From Pararge aegeria (taxonomy: Eukaryota; Arthropoda; Insecta; Lepidoptera; Nymphalidae): 64,000 nt of DNA. Below, one piece after another: positions 11,771 through 21,632 of the stretch (position 1 is the stretch's first letter; the number at the start of each line of letters is the position of its first letter). The stretch covers positions 7,306,501 through 7,370,500 of the forward strand of contig NC_053195.1 of assembly GCF_905163445.1 (NCBI RefSeq), in the 5' to 3' direction. A program made the position numbers and the translations under genes. The notes under the pieces were generated by a model. It was not told where the DNA came from and ran no database searches. It saw nothing but the letters and a program-made list of their open reading frames with translations.

Positions 11771-12544
11771 ATGTTAAAACAATACGTTATCGGAAAAGAA
11801 TTTCATCTGGAGAACGTTGATTAGATACTAAATATTTTATCATGTTTTTGTACTGAGAGTGATCCCCGGAATAGGCATAATAAAATAATGTAGGCGGCAA
11901 TAACGATTTATAGCAATAAAAGCGGTTATGACGTCAGTCAATAAACCGACCAATCTGCGTTTTAAAATAGCTAGATTAAGAGTGAAAGACTGGGGTACCA
12001 GAAGCGGTAAAGATGTATCTTAATGCGTCTTAATGTGTATTTTATGATTGTTACACAAGACGCGAACAGTTTTACGTCGCTCTAAGCGATCTCTATCTGA
12101 AGTTATTAAATCCTCTGATGTACCGAAACATCAAATTATGAACGAGAAATAAATCAAGAGGGTCGTAAAACGCATTATATTTTTGTTCTGGTGGTTAATA
12201 CGATTACTCTTATAAATTGGCCCAGATCTGGTCCCGTGCAAATACGAGTTATGACTTTGTTGCCTTCGATTGGTCGTAAAAATTTCTATTTTACCAGGTT
12301 ACTAAGTGTATGGTCTTACAGTACCTACTGGTGTATGTAGAAACAGTTTTACGGTTTCGGTCTAAATATATGATCCTTATTCTTAATTTAATCTAAAATG
12401 AGAATCCATATGAACGGTAGAGTTGAGTAATCCATCAATGACTAACATAAAAGCACGTCTGGAAAACCTGGATAAGTCCACAAATTAATATTTTTAATGT
12501 AGTCTTGTCTGTTTTATAGTTATAAAAGAACTAGAGTATAGAAC
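11771..12544. other. Unassigned stretch
   Basis: No gene or repeat was recognised. Confidence 0.3.
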
Positions 12545-12837
12545 TAAGATAATCATAATAATATAATAATAATAAAATCATTTATTCACACGATTATTAA
12601 ATTGTGATAGAAATCATAGCTTAGTACTATGTATGGTTGAATCACTGGTACCTAAACTGAGTAAAAACTCGTACTATAGATATCAGTGCACTCCCCTATA
12701 TAATTTTTGATACAACAACATAAGACTACGACAAGTATATTTTATTTTGGATATAGATTTAACATGCAACATGCAAAAATATTAAAGAAAAATAGATAAA
12801 ATGTTTATTTTTGGAGATTGGGTAATTAAATGGTGAT

Positions 12838-12962
12838 TTCAATGTGTATGAGTGTGTGCATGAGTGTATGTGTGTGTGTGTGTGAACGTATGTGCGTGCG
12901 TGTAGGTGCTGCGTGCGTGTTCGTGAGGCAAATAAAGTGTATGTGTGTGTGGGTGGATGTGT
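12838..12962 (+). repeat. GT-rich microsatellite
   Basis: An impure (TG)n tract with interspersed 'tgcg' and 'tgta' units lies inside the 3' UTR of the LINE at 12545-13292. Confidence 0.9.
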
Positions 12963-13011
12963 GGGGGAAGTGTCATGGATTTATGTAGTACAAGGTACAT
13001 GTGAGATAATG

Positions 13012-13287
13012 TCATTTTTGAATGGATAGTAGATTCTCTGTGCTATCATAATCCAGCGCAAGAAGCCAGTCATGGACCTGCTTTTTACATCTATAGGATG
13101 ATAGTGAGTGAATGGAAAGAATTTTATTGGCCTTATTGTATATGATGCTACCAAGGAAACAGAAAAATTTTTGTGAAAAGGAAGTGCAGAATTTGGGAAT
13201 ATTACATAAGCTGTTTTTGCGACGTTTATCTTTGTGATATATGATATTCTTATGAGTAATATGGAGAGTTCCACCATGATATTATTT
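13012..13287 (-). pseudogene. LINE ORF2 C-terminal fragment
   Basis: The visible peptide runs through 'HKDKRRKNSLCNIPKFC', 'FLGSIIYNKANKIL' and 'VHDWLLALDYDSTENLLS'. This is the layout of the extreme C-terminus of CR1/Jockey-type ORF2 proteins: a basic segment, a 'G..iYNkl...i' block, then a W-L-L block near the end. The frame has no internal stop but lacks the reverse transcriptase and any start. The overlapping 98-codon frame at 12981-13277 is a shadow of it. Confidence 0.6.
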
Positions 13288-13292
13288 AAATT

Positions 13293-13583
13293 CGATAAGG
13301 ATCCGATGAAAGGGATTTGTTAATTGAGTAGTAAAACACCAGCTATCCAGTAATAGTTTAAATGAAACACTGACGGAGTCAAGACTAGCTCTTTTGGAAA
13401 TTGTCAATTTTCTTAATGTATTCATAATTCTTCCTGTCAATTCAATCTGCCTAAGCGAGTAGCGAGTAGCTAACCCAACAGGGTCTATGTTTTCATATGA
13501 GAGGGGAAACCTGCACCCAGTAGGTCAGGCATTATATGGCTGATGATGAATTTCCGTAGAAAATAGTTAGGTTTAACGTCTCA
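13293..13583. other. Unassigned stretch
   Basis: No gene or repeat was recognised. Confidence 0.3.
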
Positions 13584-13776
13584 TCCATATTAATATTATA
13601 AATGCGGAAGTGTTTCTTTGTTACCTATCCTAAACCACTGCACCAATGTTGATGAAATTTGGCATAACTATATATAAGGCTTGCATTCTGGAGATTGTAA
13701 TATTTTTGTATCCGGGAATAAGAACGGTTGGCACGGGATATTTATAAAACCGGGTGAATTCACGGACAATACCTAG
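13584..13776 (+). mobile_element. Non-autonomous Helitron, intact ends
   Basis: This 193-bp element is bounded as Helitrons are. It starts with TC (13584-13585) after an A and ends in CTAG (13773-13776) before a T, with no terminal repeats or target duplication. A palindromic hairpin around GTGAATTCAC (near 13753-13762) sits about 10 nt before CTAG. The 5' end 'tccatattaatattataaat' matches the other members here. It is non-coding and would need a Rep/helicase in trans. Confidence 0.75.
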
Positions 13777-13783
13777 TCACTTT

Positions 13784-14367
13784 AGATAAATAAAAAACAA
13801 ATAAATATATTACTACAATACACATATCGCCACCTAGCCCCAAAGTAAGCGTAGCTTGTGTTATGGGTACTAAGATAACTGATGGATATTTTAATGAATA
13901 ATATATCTAAACACTTATATATGTCGCAGCCGGAAATGAGTACGGACACTAAATGAAACGCAAACGCGCCAGCTAGCGGCTAGCGTGCATCAACAGTTTT
14001 GGCGCGCTTCGACAGAGTCGTGACGGGGTCTACTGACTAGATTGGGATTATTAATTAGTTGGGACGCAAGGCAGAAAGACGTCGTCATGGAACTGTCCTA
14101 CGTTTCTCTTAGTGATTATTATTTTAAAAGTTTGCTATTACGATATTAGTTAAATTCAATGTAAGAAGTTAAATTCAGTGTTCGAATAAAGCGAGTCAAA
14201 GTGTGAGCGAGAGTGTTCTTATTGCACGATACCTGAAAATTGCCCACACGATGTCGGACGGATCAAGTCTAAATCCGCCCGATCCTACATATATATATAA
14301 ACACCTAGGTACTGAAAAACATTCAAGTTCATCACACAAAATATTTTCCAGTTCTGGGAATCGAGAA
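13784..14367 (-). mobile_element. SINE-D split by an insertion
   Basis: The two halves of one minus-strand SINE-D lie at 13784-13921 ('atcgccacctagccccaaag', 'gcttgtgttatgggtac') and 14290-14367 ('aaacacctaggtactg', 'tccagttctgggaatcga'). Joined at the break they match the continuous copy at 33051-33288. The 368-bp intervening sequence is annotated separately. Confidence 0.8.
13922..14289 (+). mobile_element. Candidate solo LTR nested in SINE-D
   Basis: The 368-bp insertion begins TGT (13922) and ends ACA (14289). It is flanked on each side by TATA (13918-13921 and 14290-14293), a 4-bp target duplication. AATAAA at 14185-14190 lies about 100 bp from the 3' end, as expected for an LTR polyadenylation signal. 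TG...CA ends, a 4-bp duplication and this length fit a solo LTR, with Ty3/Gypsy most likely because of the TATA target; BEL/Pao is possible. No second copy or internal region is present. A short frame opening 'MSDGSSLNPPDPT' overlaps its end and is probably chance. Confidence 0.6.
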
Positions 14368-14979
14368 AAAAGAGTTACGAAGTCACATAAGAACCCCCTT
14401 AACATAAATTTGGAAGTATTTTCCCTCAAGTCAATTAGGGTAAAAGATAGGTAAATTTATTTAGCTAATGGTCGAAACCTTTACTGTAGATCACGTATCA
14501 TAAACACCTTATACATCTAATGAATATTATAAAGCGAGTATTAGCAAGGGTGCAGCCACGTCGATATGATGAATGTTCTCGCGATGACTGGCGCGATGTC
14601 CTGACTTCGATTCCCATTTAGCATTTAATGTTTATGCGTCATTCGAAAATCGAATAAGTCAATAAATAACAATAACTTATAGTATAAAAGATCAAAACGA
14701 TTCAGTTTATCCTCAAACTTTTCTATGTATAAAGACTTCGATGTTATAGAGACTGAATTGAATTTTTAAGTATTTATTTACGGCATATTTTTAACCCACG
14801 ACGCAAAACGATGTTTTAGGATTTACTTTTTTATTATTATTATTATGTGGTTATAGCATAGGTATTACATTATGTTGAAATAATGACCTTATTCCTTTCT
14901 GAGAGATTCAGTTTTTTTTATTTTCCAAAAAAAAAGTTAAATATGAACATATTATTACATTTATTATTTAATTATTTAT
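14368..14979. other. Unassigned stretch
   Basis: No gene found. A B-box-like word (gacttcgattccc, about 14605) occurs without a recognisable SINE body. Confidence 0.3.
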
Positions 14980-14983
14980 GTAT

Positions 14984-15027
<44 letters not shown>

Positions 15028-15040
15028 ATATATATATTAT
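14980..15040 (+). repeat. (TA)n microsatellite
   Basis: A nearly pure TA dinucleotide tract. Confidence 0.95.
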
Positions 15041-15079
15041 TGCGATATCCCGTCTCTCATTGCCTTATTCCAATAGTTA

Positions 15080-15210
15080 AGGTAGCCTGGAAGAGATCAC
15101 TGTTAGTGATAAGGCTGCCTATTGCATATAATTTATGTTAATGTAAGTGTTCCTGTGTGTGTTTCCTTGATATGCAATAAAGTTGTTTAAATAAAATAAA
15201 TAAATAAATA
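15080..15210 (+). mobile_element. LINE-T 3' tail
   Basis: Reads 'aaggtagcctggaagagatc', a stem-loop (ATCACT-GTT-AGTGAT), 'aaggctgcct', 'gcaataaag' and a (TAAA)n end. The stem differs from the 21.5-kb copy by a compensatory G-C to A-T pair. Confidence 0.75.
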
Positions 15211-15238
15211 TTATAATTGTCATATTATTGTTGAGGGA

Positions 15239-15312
15239 GTTCTTTGAATAACTTCAAATATTTAGGCTTTACTACAGAGGGATGTTCTTTGAATAACTTC
15301 AAATATTTAGGC
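15239..15312 (+). repeat. Two-copy tandem duplication, 45-bp period
   Basis: The word beginning 'ttctttgaataacttcaaat' and running to 'atttaggc' occurs at about 15239 and again at about 15284. This is a simple local duplication. Confidence 0.85.
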
Positions 15313-16025
15313 GTAGCAGTTTTTTCTAACATAATTTGTTAAATCAGAATCATTCACCGAATTATGTAGGATACTTTTGTTATTCTAGCGGGAGCATATC
15401 TCAGGCTGCTTTGTTGCATTTACTGCCTTTTGCAGTAAAATAAACCCATCATAATAGTTCGTTCGTCTCCAGAATGCAAGTTAATTATAGTGCCTAACTC
15501 AATCAAAAGCGGTGCAGGAGTTTATCCTCACAACCGTTGTAATATTCAAAATTTAACTATATACATTTACATAGATGGATTCTAAAAAAAACTTACAATT
15601 TAAATTTCAAATCCATCAGAATCATTAAGCATATCACATTACCATACACAAAAAAAGACAAGTCTGGCTATTCCTTAAAACACACAAACAATCGGACGCT
15701 CGGAGAAAAAAACACGATCAAAACCTGAACGAATACAATGACAACTGCACGCCGAATCAATCACAAAAAACGGAATCCGAACAAAAACAACAATTAAAAA
15801 CTGAACATCGGCTGCCCAAAGAAATGTTTAGAATACGATGCCGCGGACATCATATCACTTTTAGAGATCCCTACTCAGTGCGATTTTTAAATTAGTAGAA
15901 GAACTCTTTGTTACGGAGCTCGTCCTGGGAAATACTACTGCCATGCTTATTGCTTCCGTCTAGCTGCTTTGCTTTGGTTTGAAGGGCTTGATAGCCGTTG
16001 TAATTATAGGCACATGAGGCTCAAT
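15313..16025. other. Unassigned stretch
   Basis: No gene found. It includes A-rich sequence at 15640-15820 with no family match. Confidence 0.3.
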
Positions 16026-16692
16026 AACAGAAGCGGTGGTAGCCCAGTGGGTAAGAGCTCGACTTGACTTCCGAGTTCGAATCCACACACCCATAACTTT
16101 TCCAAGTTATGTGCTTTGTAAGTAGAAAAATAAGAAGAAGAAACACTTTATTGCACGTATAACATACATATAGGAAAATACACATGAATGAAACATAAAA
16201 CAATGTAGACATGCAAAGGCGAACTTATTGCTGCAAGCAACCTCTTACAGGCAACCTTTGTAGAAAGGACTTAGAGCAAGAGAACGGGACAGTGCCAAGA
16301 GTGCTGTAATATATACATAAATACCAAAATGTATAGATACTAATACATAGATAATTTAAATAAATATACGTAATATATAAGTATAAAATATACATAATAT
16401 ATAAAGGTAGATTTTAATACATAATTTACAGACAGTAATAAAGCAACAACTTAAACTGCGAACACCCAAAGAGAGGTAGTAGTCCTAAGTAATTAAAATA
16501 TCACTTGCTTCAACGGTGAAGGAAAACATCGTGAGGAAACCTGCATGCCTAAGAGTTCTCTATAATGTTCTTAAAGCTGTGTGCAGTCCACCTATCCGCA
16601 CTGGGCCAGCGTGGTGGACTAACTTAACCTTTTCTCATTGTGGGACCCTTGCCCTGTTCTGGGCAGGTAAGGGGTTGATGATGAGGCTCCTA
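16026..16692 (+). mobile_element. SINE-A split by LINE-T
   Basis: The head and linker are at 16026-16124 ('ggtagcccagtgggtaagag', 'gagttcgaatcc', 'agttatgtgc') and the body at 16486-16692 ('ggaaaacatcgtgaggaaac', 'cgcactgggccagcgtggtg', 'ggttgatgatgagg'). Removing 16125-16485 and one copy of the duplicated TAAGTA restores the uninterrupted SINE-A order seen at 10104 and 45411. Confidence 0.85.
16125..16485 (-). mobile_element. 5'-truncated LINE-T inserted in SINE-A
   Basis: It is flanked by TAAGTA at 16119-16124 and 16486-16491. On the minus strand it ends in the LINE-T tail: 'aaaggttgcctgtaagagg', a stem-loop (TTGCT-TGC-AGCAA), 'ataagttcgcc' and an A-rich end with 'gcaataaag'. Upstream sequence is AT-rich 3' UTR with no coding signal. 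Confidence 0.8.
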
Positions 16693-16898
16693 CATCTTAG
16701 GTTGATGGAAACAGGAAGCCATTTTATAGAACGTGTTTATTGCATGCTCTGCGAAGTGTTGCTTTGTTTAATAGGCGTTGGATTTCAATTAACCATTGGG
16801 TAGGTCATTTACTTAGTCTGTCAATTATTACTTAAGAACTAGGTTTTAAAAGGAGATAATTTTCATAAAGTAACCTACTCTGTAGAGTTGGTCTCAAC

Positions 16899-17341
16899 CA
16901 GTGGCGTGCAAAGAGGGTATGCACAGGGTATGCAGATGATATAAAATGAAGAAAATCCCCAGTACGAGTTATTAATTTCCAGTGAGATGTTAATTATATC
17001 TACGATTCGTTATGTGCAATAACTGATAACTTCTATCAGGAAGATATCCAAAAGCTATACCACAAAATCGCAAGATTTTAGCTTAGTTTTGGTTTCAACC
17101 ATTTTGAATTATTATATTTTGCATCATATGATAAAGAAAACTGTATCTTAGATAAATTATGTAAAATTGGTATTTGTAATGTTTTCACCACTATGAATTA
17201 AATAAATGTATTATTGTTTTTATTATTAAATACTTAAGGGAAGGGTTTTTAAAACTCTTACAATCTCTATTCTTTTCTATTTATTATATTCTATTTTATA
17301 TCATCTGCATACCCTGTGCTTACCCTCTATGCAGGCCACTG
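16899..17341. mobile_element. hAT-type MITE, 443 bp
   Basis: The terminal inverted repeats begin CAGTGGCGTGCA and continue through 'gggtatgcacagggtatgca' and 'gatgatataaaatgaa', mirrored at the right end (17280-17341). Flanks gtctcaac and ttctctac match at 6 of 8 positions, consistent with an aged 8-bp duplication. The right arm is shorter than the left. The interior has no coding capacity and differs from the 204-bp copy at 24807. A word within it (gagatgttaattatatcta) also occurs at about 18241, so the interior may itself contain another repeat. Confidence 0.8.
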
Positions 17342-17397
17342 TTCTCTACGTACTTCCTCTTGAATAAAACTTGCGTTACTTTGCGGTTTTTTATGTT

Positions 17398-17515
17398 TAT
17401 AGACGAGCGCTTGACTGCAATAACACCTGATGGTAAGCGATAATGTAGCCTAAGGTGGAGTACCTTGCCTAGAAGATGCCTATTCACTCTTGATTTGAAG
17501 GTACTCATATTTTAG
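17398..17515 (+). repeat. Dispersed repeat, copy 2 of 2
   Basis: Matches 1895-2040 in order: 'gcgcttgactgcaataacac', 'ctgatggtaag', 'gcctagaagatgcctattca', 'cttgatttgaagg'. The family is unassigned. Confidence 0.55.
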
Positions 17516-20130
17516 GCGCTGGGGAAAATGGAATTCCAAGATATACAATAATCAACAAGGTTAAGTTGACAACAAATAAAAGAAACACAACAATGAAAAA
17601 GTATAACAAAAACCTCTTAAATATTTTTGCATGCAGGCTAAAAAGCAACTCGTTCTTGGTATTATTTTTTACTAATAAAGGCCCTACGCGTGTCTCAAGA
17701 TGTCGTCTTTATTGGTTTAGTCCAATTAATGACGACTAATATCGTTTATTCTCGGAACGGAGTCGGCGTAATAAATTAGAAGATATTTTACTTTTTTTAT
17801 GACGTCAAAAATAAATCTTATTGTCAGAGTTTATGATCCACGGTGCATATTTAAATATTTTTTACTTAAGTTAGTTCTACATAGTGCAGTATATCCACTA
17901 TGGATTTATTATTTATTAAATATTATAAATTTAAGCTTCTAAACCTCGTACCGATACAAAACTGGGAAGACTATCTTCCCTGTAAGAGTAGTGGATACTA
18001 CTCGAGACTACTTAATAGAATAACAATTAGATTTATATTATTCATAGGTCTAAAGATTTTGTATTTGGTGACAGTCCATCTTTTGTTCTTGTACCCTTCA
18101 GTTAACGTCAGAAATTACAGCTGCGAGTGCGTTAAGATTTACTCGAAGATGATTGATTTGTGATTAACTCAGAGTTAAACTTTTTTTTTGTTCAAGTCGG
18201 CCTATAGATGGCGCTTTTGGTACAAAATTTTCCATTTCAGTGAGATGTTATTAATATCTAAGATTCGTTAAATTAAACTATAGCTGCCAGGACATTTCTA
18301 GGTGAAAGAAAGAAGGGATGAAAAAAGAGAGAAAGGTCATAAAACAGATAAATAATTTTCTGCAACAAACACATTTATAAGGATGGCACTAGGTAGTTTA
18401 AAATGTTTGTAAAGTTCGTTCAGTATAGTGATTTGTGCGCATCGGAATTGCCACAAATGTGTCATAGAATCACGGCTATTTTAAAGAGGTTCTCAAAGTT
18501 GGTTTGTTTTCAATCAATCCATCTGCATCGGGGAGGCAATGTTATCGCTGCTCCTATTTGCAAATGTTCAAATCGATATAAACTGAGTGATTGAGACTGA
18601 GCGCTCTTCGGTATTGACGCAGCGCATTCTATGTAAAATATGAAGCCCGGTTGCTCCCGGCCGCGATGCCTGATAACTGGCGAGATGGATGCGGTACCTG
18701 AACCGGGGGATAAACACTTGAAGCCTGTGTCATGTCAGACATAAATTGCTTAAGATATGCCTTTAAGTTTACTATCTCATTACGATGAATTTATGTTTGC
18801 TTCGGTTTACGTATTCTGCTAAAGGAATAAAGCGTATGGGAACTAGTTACGTGTACCAAGCAAAATGTAACCTACAATGAGCATGTTGGGCTACCGTTCA
18901 TTTCCATTAAAAATAATCTGGAGTCGTAGACAGATTCTATGGCTTATTAATTCTTTAGGTCAGATCAGTGAGAAGGTTATTTCCAACAACATTTTAGTTT
19001 TTTTTTATTTCCACTTAATAGATTATTTCAAACAGAGGAACGCTTATATACTTATCATCAACTTGTTTCTTATTTGTCGTTTCTTCTATTTTATCAATGG
19101 CTTTTTGTAGCCATAATTTCGAATGTAAAATGTGTTGGGGTTTCTTGGAGGTCATATATTAGTAGCAAGACTTAGTACTCGTACTAAAACGACTGTAGTA
19201 TGACACTGAAGACTGTGAGCCCTGGTTTTGAGACTGTACATTTTGGGACAATTTAGTTGGTATATAATTTGGGAATCTGAAGATTGCAGTTGAATACTAA
19301 TAGCGTTAAAACTGAATATATATTATCTGTATGTATTTGGTATAATGCGCGAAAACCAGGCAAATGTGGACGGTGCAATTTCTAGTTTATTCAATCTTTA
19401 TGCACCACATCACACAGATGTAATGCGCGTCGAAGCATAATCAGAAACATAGCTAAAGTTAAAATTTCCTAGAATTTTAAATTCGTGCAAGCGGAGGGGT
19501 GCAGCCGTAGAGTCATATTTTCCATTATTTTTGTAGAACAAGAAGTATTAGCAGCCGTATCCATAGTAGTTGTTACTTCTCATACATTGGTCATTCCATA
19601 CATAAAGCTGACCGCGATGCCTATATACTGATTGAATTATGGTTGCACTACACCTGATTAATGCGACAACCCGCACTGACGTGCTATTGTCTGAGCGGAT
19701 CTGCATCGACCAATAAGAGGAAAAGAATAGCCGACCGGAATGTGTAAGTTGGTATCGGGATTTGTCCCTGTAGTAGTTAGGTACATGCTTATCTTAAATT
19801 GTATTAATATTACGTTTATTAGTTACCATCGCTTGCAAGAGGCGTTTGCCTGTTACCACAGTTTTAAGTGACACAGTAGTTCGACCTCTATGATCTCTTG
19901 GTACGGTGTAAAGACACTTATCGATTATACATGTACGGTTTTTTAAAGAACAAGTCGGACCAATCACTGTAAAGGCTTTTGAAATCAATATTATGAAATA
20001 ATTAATGGATCAAGTAGATTGCTAAATAGAATTTTATTTCTAAAAGACTATTCTAGCATCACATCACTCTTTGTTGGAAGAGAGCTGGCCTGATTAATTC
20101 TTCTGATGCAGAAGACATATATGTAAAAAA
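17516..20130. other. Unassigned stretch
   Basis: About 2.6 kb without a convincing gene. A repeat fragment near 18233-18280 recurs inside the MITE at 16975. GC-richer patches at 18610-18725 and 19610-19760 are unique here. Open frames at 17900-18163 and 18877-19110 are AT-driven with no domain. Confidence 0.3.
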
Positions 20131-20405
20131 ACTTGAGTTTAATTGCTCTAACTTCATAGCTAAATATTAATTCGACTGTGAGATGGTGATAGCAATAAAA
20201 ATAAAAAAAACTGTCTACGTTTGTTGTGGACTCTTCTTAAACCAGGGCACGTTTGGAACCCTCTTAGCTGTAGTTTTAAGTTTACAAATGAAGCTATCCC
20301 CATCACCTAACATTAGTGGTAACATGTTATATGTATGCACACTTCATAAGTACACCTGTGATAAGGTCTACATGAATAAAACATTTTTGAATTTTGAATT
20401 TTTGA
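20131..20405 (+). mobile_element. CR1-group LINE 3' end, same family as the 36.7-40.1 kb element
   Basis: Shared with the 3' UTR of the main LINE: 'tgtgagatggtgatag', 'tgttgtggactcttcttaaa', 'cgtttggaaccctcttagct', 'ctacatgaataaa' and a TTTGAA-type 3' end. The coding part is absent, so it is strongly 5'-truncated. Confidence 0.8.
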
Positions 20406-20686
20406 TGCAGACGGTGATGAACTTAGTCTGACGAATAAGTCTTGATATTTGCGTTAGCTTTATAACCAGCCACTAAAAATTAAATCTGTTACTCATGGAA
20501 TATTCAACACAGTACAATGTACATTTGTTATAAATTACTTACTTATTATTCATTAGGTTCAAGCATTCTCTACTCGTTACAAATTCGAGCTTAGCGGGCA
20601 ATGTAGCGTACTGCATATTTTAAGACCCTGCTTAGACCACCCCTTAGCATATAGTGGATATAGGTTTCAGTATTATTTTTGCGCTT
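20406..20686. other. Unassigned stretch
   Basis: No feature was recognised. Confidence 0.3.
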
Positions 20687-20890
20687 CATCAACATCATTA
20701 TCCAGTACAGGGCACGGGTCTCCTCCCACAATGAGAAGGGTTTAGGCTGTAGTCCACAATGCTGGCCCATTGCTTTTTGGTGAACTCCACACGCCTTTGA
20801 GAACATTATGGATAACTCATAGGTTTCCTCACGATGGTTTCCTTCACAGTTGAAGCAAGCGATATTTGAATTGCTTGCTTTATTTTTAAA
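20687..20890 (-). mobile_element. SINE-A, 3' part
   Basis: The plus-strand landmarks 'tacagggcacgggtctcctc', 'ccacaatgagaagggtttag', 'gaactccacacgcctttgag' and 'gtttcctcacgatggtttcc' run in the reverse order of plus copies. The head is missing. Confidence 0.85.
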
Positions 20891-20939
20891 GTTGTACAGT
20901 TATAAATTGGCTACCGAATTTACTCTAGTTGCTATAGGT

Positions 20940-21300
20940 ATCCGAACAAAGGTATTTAGGTTTTGAAGACATTTATTCTCAAAAGAAACAGTTTCACTTA
21001 ATGAGAAATTAAAAATTAACATAAAGAAGTGGTAATATATTATCTAGTTTAGTGTGATACAAAAACAAAACAAACACAAAAATAGAGAAGGTGGCGCGTT
21101 TATAAAAAAAAATTTTAAATGCTTTTTTTAACTTGTTTTTAAATGATTTAAAAGATTTCTCGCAAAAAATCTCTTTGGGTAGACTATTGTATAGTAGTGC
21201 TCCCTCAACCTGTATCTCTTCTCTAGGATCACCGGTTGACCCGATTACCCTTTTCGATAGTTCTTTAAAAGAGGTCGTGCCTCCGGACCCCACGGTCCCA
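20940..21300 (-). pseudogene. LINE ORF2 C-terminal fragment (another family)
   Basis: The minus-strand frame (21009-21293) contains 'VEGALLYNSLPKEI' followed by 'KSFKSFKNKLKKAF'. This is the typical C-terminal block of CR1/Jockey-type ORF2: 'G..lYN.LP..i' then a lysine-rich helix. No reverse transcriptase is present upstream, and the downstream tail becomes hydrophobic and AT-driven, so the true stop is uncertain. The plus frame at 21133-21369 is its shadow. Confidence 0.5.
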
Positions 21301-21486
21301 AAGTCTCTACTCCAAATATCATATCTATCTATTTACATATTATATATTTTTTTCGTATGTAATTTTTAGTAGATTATATTAATTATAGGTTATGCTATTT
21401 ATTGTATGTGTAAATCTTATTTATATTTAGGTATATTTATATATACATATACATGTGTATATATATTTATATACATTTTTCCATTA

Positions 21487-21632
21487 AGGTACGCTTTTGA
21501 TTGCCTGGAAGACATCGCTTTGTAGCGATAAGGGCACCAAATTGTACTTATGCTCTATGTTTATATCTCTATTACTACTTTTTTCTTTGGTGTACAATAA
21601 AAAGGTATTCACTCATTCATTCATTCATTCAA
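21487..21632 (+). mobile_element. LINE-T 3' tail
   Basis: Contains 'gattgcctggaagacatcgc', a perfect stem-loop (ATCGCT-TTGT-AGCGAT with shared edge), 'aagggcacc', 'ttggtgtacaataaaaag', and a (ATTC)n 3' repeat. Confidence 0.75.

Larger units (their letters stand above)
12545..13292 (-). mobile_element. 5'-truncated LINE (family 3): C-terminal coding end plus 3' UTR
   Basis: The minus strand holds about 90 open codons ending in TGA at 13012-13014. A long 3' UTR containing a GT-rich microsatellite follows, and the element ends in TAA/TTA-type short repeats at about 12550-12575. The layout (C-terminal tail, UTR, simple-repeat 3' end) is that of a 5'-truncated non-LTR element. Only this copy of the family is present in the window. 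Confidence 0.6.

Noticed and set aside
14203..14454. Frame opening MSDGSSLNPPDPT as a retrotransposon gag start
   Set aside because: It crosses the right boundary of the candidate solo LTR into SINE-D and stops, so it is accidental.
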